Shown here piece after piece: positions 31,285 through 36,372 of a DNA stretch of 36,372 nt (its first letter is position 1; each line of letters begins with the position of its first letter). Below the pieces are notes generated by a model that ran no database searches, was not told where the DNA came from, and was given only the letters and a program-made list of their open reading frames with translations. The stretch spans positions 1 to 36,372 of the forward strand of contig JACOEJ010000027.1 in assembly GCA_024998645.1 (NCBI GenBank), written 5' to 3'. Source of the stretch: Nitrospira sp. (GTDB lineage: Bacteria > Nitrospirota > Nitrospiria > Nitrospirales > Nitrospiraceae). Both the position numbers and the translations under genes were made by a program.

Positions 31285-34200
31285 GCTTCCCTGTCGCCTC
31301 ACCACTTGCGCAGTCCTCACGCCGCTACGGGTGGCTTCCGCTTCTGATCGTCTTGGTCACGATCCTCGCGCTTGGCATCGGGGCGGTGCTGCTACGATAT
31401 GTGGAGCGGCGGTTGGTGTGGGCCTCGGGAGAACAGTTGACGCTCGCGGCGGCGGAAGTGTCGGACAAATTGGACCGGTTGTTGTTTGAGCGCTATGGCG
31501 ATGTGAACATGATGGCCCGTGCCTTTGCGCTTCGTTCGTCGGATCGGCAGCATCTCGGCAGCTACCTGGCATGGATGAAGACGGCCTACTCGCCGATGTA
31601 TCACTGGCTGGGCGTCACGGATCAGCAGGGCGTCATGATTGCCTCAACGGAAGACGTCCTGATTGGAAAGGATTTCAGCCAGAGCGAGTGGTTTCGAGGT
31701 GCGCACGAGTCTCGGCGGGTCCTGGTGGGGGATGTGGCGCGGCATGAGGCCGATCAGGAAATGGGAATGGTGGCCTTTACGGCGCCAATTCTTGATGCCG
31801 AAGGGACGTTCTTAGGGGTGATCACCACGCGGGTGGCGGTGCCGGTGTTAGAGAACGTCACGACGCGGACCATCCGGTCGCTCCAACGGCGCGAAGGGTT
31901 TGGGGGAGCGGTTGAATATCAGATGCTCGCGAAATCCGGCGAGGTGTTCGTCGATTCGAAGGTTCCGTTACAAGAAAAGATCAACCTGCTTGAACTGGGA
32001 TTACCTTCCGTGAAGCTGAGTCAGGCGGGGGAGCCGGGCTATGTGATCGAAGAGCATCTCCGTCGGCATGTGCAGGTCGTTACGGGTTACGCGGTGACGA
32101 AGGGCTATGGAGAATTTCCCGGTCTGGGCTGGACGGTGCTGGTGCGGATCGACCGCGACGCGATTCTGGCGCCGATACGCTCCGTCGTGCTCTGGAAGGT
32201 CGGCGGTGCGGCGCTGGTCATCTGGTTCCCGCTTCTGGTGTTGCTGTTGTGGTCGACCGTGCGGCTGCGGGCGGAGTATCGCCAGGCCCAACAGGAGAGT
32301 GCCTGGGCGCGTGCGGCTGAAGCCGCCCTGCTCCAGAGCCAGGAGCGCAATCGCGCCATTGTCGATACGGCGCTCGACGGGGTGATTACCATCGACGCGG
32401 CGGGCGTCATTACCGATTGGAATGCCCAGGCGGCGGCGATTTTCGGCTGGTCTCGCGACGAAGTGCTGGGGCGGATCTTATCGGAGACGGTCATCCCTGA
32501 ACGCGACCGCGCGGCGCATAACCACGGGCTTCGGGAGTTTCTCCGGACCGGCGTCGGGCCGATCCTCAATCGCCGGATCGAAATCACGGCACGGCATCAT
32601 GATGGCCGGGAGTTCCCGGTGGAATTGTCCGTGTCTCCGGCCCGGATCGGCGAAGCGTATATTTTCAGCGCGTTTGTGCGCGATATCACCGATCGGCGGA
32701 AAGCCGAGCGGCGGTTGGCGTCGCAATACGCGGTAACCCGGGTCTTGTCCGAATCAGCGACATTGGAAGAGGCGGTACCCAAGATCATTCAGGCGGTCGG
32801 CGAAAGCCTGGAATGGGACCTCGGCGTGTTTTGGCGGTTCGATAAACAGACCAATGTGCTCCGGTGCCTGGATCAATGGCAGACTCCGACGTTTCAGGGC
32901 GATGCCTTTGCGCTGGCGGCGTGGCACCAGTCGTTCGCGTCAGGGGAAGGGTTGCCGGGACGGATCTGGGCGAGCGGTCAGCCTTGTTGGATCCCGGATG
33001 TAGCACTCGACCCTCAATTCCTTCGGACCGATGTGGCGGCTCAGGTCGGGCTGCATGGAGGGTTCGGGTTCCCGATTCGAATCGCCGGCGAGATTGAGGG
33101 TGTCATTGAGTTCTTCAGCCGGTATGTGCGGGAACCGGATGACGAGCTGTTGAAAATGGTCACGGATATCGGACTCAAAATCGGCCAGTTCGGCGAGCGC
33201 ACCAAGGCGGAAGACGCGCTGCAGCAGACCGAGGCGCAACTCCGGCAATCGCAGAAGATGGAAGCGGTGGGGCGACTCGCCGGCGGCGTCGCGCATGACT
33301 TCAACAATCTGCTGACGGTGATTCGAGGGTATAGCGAATTGATCTTGGGTCGCCTGGCAGCCGGCGATCCGGCCAAGCGCGAAATGGAAGAGGTCAAGAA
33401 AGCCGCGGATCGTGCGGCCGGTCTGACGAGTCAACTCCTGGCGTTCAGCCGCCGCCAGTTTGTCGCGACGAAAGTGGTCGATCTGAACGCGATTGTCACG
33501 AATATGGATGGGATGCTGCGGCGTCTGTTGGGCGAGGATATCATCGAACTCTGTTCTGAGCTTGATCAAAGTTTAGGAGCCATCAAGGCTGATCCGGGAC
33601 AGATCGAACAAATTGTGATGAATCTGGCGGTGAATGCCCGCGATGCGATGCCGACCGGAGGCCGTTTGACCGTCGAAACGCGGAATGTCTCGATCGGTAA
33701 GGGGCCGCGCCGGGAGACGATGCCGCTTGAACCTGGCGACTATGTGCTCCTGGCCGTCAAGGATACCGGGCAGGGAATGAGTGAGGAGACGCAGTCGCAT
33801 CTCTTCGAACCATTTTTCACCACGAAGGCGAAGGGCAAAGGCACCGGGTTGGGCTTGTCGACGGTCTATGGCATTGTGAAACAAAGCGGCGGTACGATCG
33901 GAGTCGAGAGCAAGATCGATAAAGGAACGACGTTTAAGATTTTCTTCCCGCGAGTGGATGGGACGGCTCAGACCGGCCAAGCCGCGCCCGCAAATGCCGA
34001 TCGCGTGCATGGGCGCGAGACGATTCTCCTTGTCGAGGATGAACCGGCGGTGAGGGGGTTGGTCCATGAGACGTTGCGGTTGCATGGCTATACGGTGCTG
34101 GAGGCCCGTCACGGGATTGAAGCCTTGCTGACCGGCACCCGGCATCTCGGTCCGATTCATCTCTTGCTGACTGATGTGGTGATGCCTCAGATGAGCGGTC

Positions 34201-34391
34201 CGGAAGTCGCTGAAAAACTCACGTCGGTCCGGCCGGAAATCAAAGTGCTGTATATGTCGGGCTACCCCGATCATCCCGTATTTGCGCAAGGCGGGATCAA
34301 GCGGGACACCGCGTTTCTCCAGAAGCCGTTTACCCCGAACGTGTTGGTTCAGAAGGTCCGTGAAGTGTTAGACGGTGTGAAGGTGGCCTAG
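31281..34391 (+). CDS. Hybrid sensor histidine kinase: dCache, PAS, GAF, HisKA, HATPase, receiver
   Basis: ATG 31281 overlaps the preceding TGA (ATGA), giving 1036 residues. TM1 is at about 18-38. A periplasmic dCache region (45-305) contains HWLGVTDQQGVMIAS and GVITTRVAVPVLENV, and TM2 is at about 312-335. PAS (about 352-470, GVITIDAAGVITDWNAQAA) and GAF (about 485-636, FWRFDKQTNVLRCLDQW) follow. Phosphoacceptor His672 lies in GGVAHDFNNLLTVI, with ATPase motifs NLAVNARDAM, DTGQGM and GTGLGLS. The C-terminal receiver has Asp965 (LLTDVVMP) and Lys1015 (LQKPF). Coupled to the cysteine-cluster acyltransferase, it may report on the envelope or on a small periplasmic ligand. Confidence 0.92.
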   Translation: MSFPVASPLAQSSRRYGWLPLLIVLVTILALGIGAVLLRYVERRLVWASGEQLTLAAAEVSDKLDRLLFERYGDVNMMARAFALRSSDRQHLGSYLAWMKTAYSPMYHWLGVTDQQGVMIASTEDVLIGKDFSQSEWFRGAHESRRVLVGDVARHEADQEMGMVAFTAPILDAEGTFLGVITTRVAVPVLENVTTRTIRSLQRREGFGGAVEYQMLAKSGEVFVDSKVPLQEKINLLELGLPSVKLSQAGEPGYVIEEHLRRHVQVVTGYAVTKGYGEFPGLGWTVLVRIDRDAILAPIRSVVLWKVGGAALVIWFPLLVLLLWSTVRLRAEYRQAQQESAWARAAEAALLQSQERNRAIVDTALDGVITIDAAGVITDWNAQAAAIFGWSRDEVLGRILSETVIPERDRAAHNHGLREFLRTGVGPILNRRIEITARHHDGREFPVELSVSPARIGEAYIFSAFVRDITDRRKAERRLASQYAVTRVLSESATLEEAVPKIIQAVGESLEWDLGVFWRFDKQTNVLRCLDQWQTPTFQGDAFALAAWHQSFASGEGLPGRIWASGQPCWIPDVALDPQFLRTDVAAQVGLHGGFGFPIRIAGEIEGVIEFFSRYVREPDDELLKMVTDIGLKIGQFGERTKAEDALQQTEAQLRQSQKMEAVGRLAGGVAHDFNNLLTVIRGYSELILGRLAAGDPAKREMEEVKKAADRAAGLTSQLLAFSRRQFVATKVVDLNAIVTNMDGMLRRLLGEDIIELCSELDQSLGAIKADPGQIEQIVMNLAVNARDAMPTGGRLTVETRNVSIGKGPRRETMPLEPGDYVLLAVKDTGQGMSEETQSHLFEPFFTTKAKGKGTGLGLSTVYGIVKQSGGTIGVESKIDKGTTFKIFFPRVDGTAQTGQAAPANADRVHGRETILLVEDEPAVRGLVHETLRLHGYTVLEARHGIEALLTGTRHLGPIHLLLTDVVMPQMSGPEVAEKLTSVRPEIKVLYMSGYPDHPVFAQGGIKRDTAFLQKPFTPNVLVQKVREVLDGVKVA

Positions 34392-34484
34392 CATGGCGGC
34401 CTGACCTCCCGCCGATCGGCTTGATCTTCCCCCTCGGTTCCGTTTATCGTGCCCCAAAATACTTCACAGTAGGATGGATCAGCT

Positions 34485-35303
34485 ATGAGTCAGCCAGGAC
34501 GCGAACTCGATATTCAGGCCTTTCGCATTGACCGGGAACCGTTTTACGCCGAGGTGCGTGGCGAGGTCGGTTTGTTCACGATTGCCGCCAAGAGCAAAAT
34601 GCCGGTGATGTTGAAGGGGCCGACCGGGTGCGGGAAGACCCGATTCGTGCAGCATATGGCGCACAAGCTGGGCCGGCCGCTGATTACCGTCGCCTGTCAT
34701 GAAGATCTCACCGCGTCCGATCTGGTCGGGCGCTATCTGTTGAAGGGGCAGGAAACGGTGTGGGTGGACGGCCCCTTGACCGTCGGCGTGAAGCATGGAG
34801 CGATTGTGTATCTCGACGAGGTGGTCGAGGCGCGGAAAGACACAACGGTGATCATTCATCCGCTCAGCGACGATCGTCGGGTGCTGCCGATTGAAAAGAA
34901 GGGCCAGATCATCGAGGCGGCGGATGACTTTATGCTCGTGATCTCCTACAACCCCGGCTATCAAAGCGTTCTCAAGGATTTGAAACAAAGCACCAAGCAG
35001 CGGTTCATGGCGATCGAGTTCGACTATCCCTCGGCGGCCATTGAGACCACCGTGGTCGAGCGTGAAGCTGGGGTGAGCCGCGAGATCGCCGAGAAGCTTG
35101 TGAAGCTCGGCGGGAAAGTCCGCAACCTCAAGAACCATGGGTTGGAAGAGGGCGTGAGCACCCGGTTGCTTATCTATGCCGGAACATTGATCAAGCAGGG
35201 GGTCACACCCGAGCAGGCCTGCGATGTCGCCATTGCCCGCCCCATCACTGACGACGGGGATATGCAGCGCAGTATTCATGAGCTCGTTAAGGCGATCTTT
35301 TAG
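34485..35303 (+). CDS. cbbQ: CbbQ/NirQ/NorQ-type MoxR AAA+ ATPase
   Basis: The 272-residue AAA+ protein has Walker A GPTGCGKT at 45-52, [21 protein letters not shown] with the CbbQ-style insertion, Walker [11 protein letters not shown] (Asp111-Glu112), sensor-1 Asn156 in SYNPGYQ and the arginine-finger candidate Arg173 in STKQRF. This matches CbbQ, which with the VWA-domain protein CbbO reactivates inhibited Rubisco, and NorQ/NirQ, which serve nitric oxide or nitrite reductase maturation with NorD. No VWA partner, Rubisco or reductase gene is in the window, so its client here is open. It is preceded by its own 93-base spacer. Confidence 0.85.
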   Translation: MSQPGRELDIQAFRIDREPFYAEVRGEVGLFTIAAKSKMPVMLKGPTGCGKTRFVQHMAHKLGRPLITVACHEDLTASDLVGRYLLKGQETVWVDGPLTVGVKHGAIVYLDEVVEARKDTTVIIHPLSDDRRVLPIEKKGQIIEAADDFMLVISYNPGYQSVLKDLKQSTKQRFMAIEFDYPSAAIETTVVEREAGVSREIAEKLVKLGGKVRNLKNHGLEEGVSTRLLIYAGTLIKQGVTPEQACDVAIARPITDDGDMQRSIHELVKAIF

Positions 35304-35332
35304 CGTCTGCCACCACGGATTCCCTTCCGCGC

Positions 35333-35650
35333 ATGACTCATCCGATCCTGCAGGACACGAAGGACGGCGCGATTCTCACCATTCACGTGCAACCCAAGGC
35401 GTCACGAACCGAATGTGTCGGTATCCATGGCGGTGCGATCAAAATCCGTGTGGCCGCACCCCCGGTGGATGGAAAAGCCAACGAGGCTCTGGTTGCGTTT
35501 TTGGCGCAACGTTTGGACCTGGCTCCTTCGAACATTGAGATTTTGGCCGGGACGTCAGGTCGACACAAGCGGGTGTTATTGAAACGGTGTGCAGCCAGGG
35601 ATGTTCTGGCGCGACTTGGATTGCCCGTGAGTGGATCGAGAGAATCATGA
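35333..35650 (+). CDS. DUF167 (YggU-like) family protein
   Basis: The 105-residue protein matches DUF167: ILTIHVQPKASRTECVGIHGGAIKIRVAAPPVDGKANEALVAFLAQ with the PPVDGKAN signature, then SGRHKRVLL. Members form a small alpha/beta fold, found across bacteria and eukaryotes, without a settled function. It lies 29 bases after the CbbQ gene and its stop overlaps the ATG of the following lipoprotein gene (ATGA at 35647-35650), so they are translationally coupled. Confidence 0.88.
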   Translation: MTHPILQDTKDGAILTIHVQPKASRTECVGIHGGAIKIRVAAPPVDGKANEALVAFLAQRLDLAPSNIEILAGTSGRHKRVLLKRCAARDVLARLGLPVSGSRES

Positions 35651-36081
35651 CGCCGACGGTCAGGTTGGGGGTTGGATTGCTGGTACTGATGTTGTCAGGC
35701 TGCTCCAGCGCGAAGCCGGTCTTGTATCCCAATCCTCATCTTCAATCTGTCGGGAAGGATGTTGCGGAACAGGACATTGAAGCTTGCAAGCAATTGGCCG
35801 AGTCCGCGGGTGCGGAAGAGGGCAGTGGCAAGGCCGGACGTGTGACCGGAAGCACGGCAGCCGGGACGGGCATCGGCGCAGCTGCCGGTGCGGTCGGCGG
35901 CGCCATCTCGGGTGCGGCCGGGCGGGGCTCTGCGATCGGGGCCGCGAGCGGGGCAGTTTGGGGGCTGCTGACAGGGATCTTCAGCGCCACATTCGGACCA
36001 TCCCATCCGCCGGAGGCCTATACGAATTTTGTGAATCGTTGTCTGCACGAGAAGGGGTATGAAGTGACGGGGTGGCAGTGA
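35647..36081 (+). CDS. Lipoprotein with glycine-zipper membrane segment
   Basis: The 144-residue product begins with a lipoprotein signal (GVGLLVLMLSGC, lipobox Cys at about residue 19). SSAKPVLYPNPHLQSVGKDVAEQDIEACKQLAES comes next. A glycine-zipper stretch from about residue 68 (AAGTGIGAAAGAVGGAISGAAGRGSAIGAASGAV in pieces) is of the kind that inserts into or crosses membranes. The end has a second Cys in VNRCLHEKGYEV. Such proteins (SlyB/YiaD-like glycine zippers) anchor to the outer membrane, but this family is not one I can name. A related, truncated copy follows at 36222. Confidence 0.8.
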   Translation: MTPTVRLGVGLLVLMLSGCSSAKPVLYPNPHLQSVGKDVAEQDIEACKQLAESAGAEEGSGKAGRVTGSTAAGTGIGAAAGAVGGAISGAAGRGSAIGAASGAVWGLLTGIFSATFGPSHPPEAYTNFVNRCLHEKGYEVTGWQ

Positions 36082-36097
36082 GGGGGAAGGCCGGGTG

Positions 36098-36178
36098 AAT
36101 CGGAGGGTCTCCTTGCTCGCTGTCCGCGCACGATCAGAATGTGCTCGGACAATGCGCGCAGTCGGAGACCCTCCGATT
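36098..36178 (+). promoter_or_regulatory. Nested inverted repeat between the two lipoprotein genes (possible terminator or riboregulator)
   Basis: AATCGGAGGGTCTCC (36098-36112) pairs perfectly with GGAGACCCTCCGATT (36164-36178). Inside it GTCCGCGCAC (36122-36131) pairs 9 of 10 with GTGCTCGGAC (36141-36150). The right arm ACCCTCCGATT (36168-36178) is also complementary to AATCGGAGGGT at 36204-36214, which contains the ribosome binding site of the next gene. The two pairings exclude each other. No long T-run follows the stem. Confidence 0.7.
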
Positions 36179-36221
36179 TATCCGGCTAAGAGAAAAGAAA
36201 AGGAATCGGAGGGTGCTAGCT

Positions 36222-36372
36222 GTGTCGAATCCACGATGGCGGACATGTGTTGTGGTGATGTTGCTGATAAGTCTTGGGGCCTGTGCGGCGCCGGGGCCGG
36301 TGTTGCGGTCGAACAAACATCTGCAATTGAGCGGGAAGGAAGGGGCGGCGCAGGATATTGCAGCCTGTCAGG
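36222..36372 (+). CDS. Second glycine-zipper-type lipoprotein, N-terminal part (cut by window edge)
   Basis: GTG 36222 has GGAGGG at 36208-36213, eight bases upstream, and the frame stays open to the window end (about 50 residues). The sequence begins with a basic stretch and then VVVMLLISLGAC, a lipobox with the lipidation Cys near residue 22. PGPVLRSNKHLQLSGKEGAAQDIAACQ follows. It parallels the upstream lipoprotein (KPVLYPNPHLQSVGKDVAEQDIEACK), so the two are tandem paralogues. The C-terminal glycine zipper, if present, lies outside this window. Confidence 0.75.
   Translation, partial: MSNPRWRTCVVVMLLISLGACAAPGPVLRSNKHLQLSGKEGAAQDIAACQ

Noticed and set aside
34411..34420. GCCGATCGGC palindrome after the hybrid kinase
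   Set aside because: A 10-base perfect palindrome without loop or T-run; this length is expected by chance in GC-rich DNA.
1..36372. CRISPR array, tRNA or rRNA genes, insertion sequences, prophage
   Set aside because: Reading both strands I found no regularly spaced direct repeats, no tRNA cloverleaf with TTCGA-type loop, no rRNA-like segments and no transposase, integrase or phage structural gene.

Overview
This window looks like chromosomal DNA from a GC-rich Gram-negative bacterium, most likely a Nitrospira-type member of the Nitrospirota. That is an inference from gene content and protein style: a BBP2-type outer-membrane porin, a UB2H-containing PBP1b-like penicillin-binding protein, a bactofilin, a DUF3365 haem-motif protein, a long-form dCTP deaminase, KamA, CbbQ, and many sensor kinases and lone receiver domains. 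I see no tRNA, rRNA, CRISPR array, insertion sequence or phage gene. The window reads as ordinary dense chromosome, with a few intergenic palindromic elements.

Layout. (1) 3-3762, plus strand: a tight run of small genes. It holds a truncated helical protein, a 52-residue zinc-finger protein, a secreted protein, a methyltransferase, a serine hydrolase, a GNAT, a C39-like cysteine peptidase and 3-methyladenine glycosylase I. (2) 4120-7858: a BBP2 porin, a DUF5069 protein, a HEAT-repeat exported protein on the minus strand, and a PilZ-like protein. (3) 7950-12029: a sodium/solute symporter converging on a minus-strand group (zinc ribbon, single-domain receiver, Uup-type ABC-F ATPase). (4) 12258-16394, plus strand: cell-envelope genes (PBP1b-like, bactofilin, AI-2E-family membrane protein).

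(5) 16428-21054, minus strand: a compact signalling operon, the most system-like locus here. It encodes a single-domain receiver, a histidine kinase with an N-terminal Rossmann domain, a dCache-HAMP-PAS histidine kinase, and a periplasmic CxxCH/DUF3365 protein whose gene overlaps the kinase gene by 49 bases. A sigma-54-like promoter inside an inverted repeat lies upstream, with dyads further upstream that could bind an activator. My inference is a redox- or ligand-sensing pathway. (6) 21489-22134: a BolA / monothiol glutaredoxin pair ending in a clear intrinsic terminator.

(7) 22177-29558, minus strand: a long run of genes in the order ATP-grasp-like protein, glutaredoxin-like protein, lysine 2,3-aminomutase, dCTP deaminase, membrane protein, two glycosyltransferases of the TIGR04283/TIGR04282 type, SDR oxidoreductase and zinc-ribbon protein. 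A GGGACTGTCCCC-ended imperfect inverted repeat sits before the last gene. (8) 29785-34391: a YkgJ-type cysteine cluster fused to a lysyl-phosphatidylglycerol-synthase-like acyltransferase, coupled by an ATGA overlap to a hybrid sensor kinase. (9) 34485-36372: an orphan CbbQ/NorQ-type AAA+ ATPase, a DUF167 protein, and two tandem related lipoproteins. The second lipoprotein is cut by the window edge. The spacer between them can fold in mutually exclusive ways that would expose or hide its ribosome binding site.
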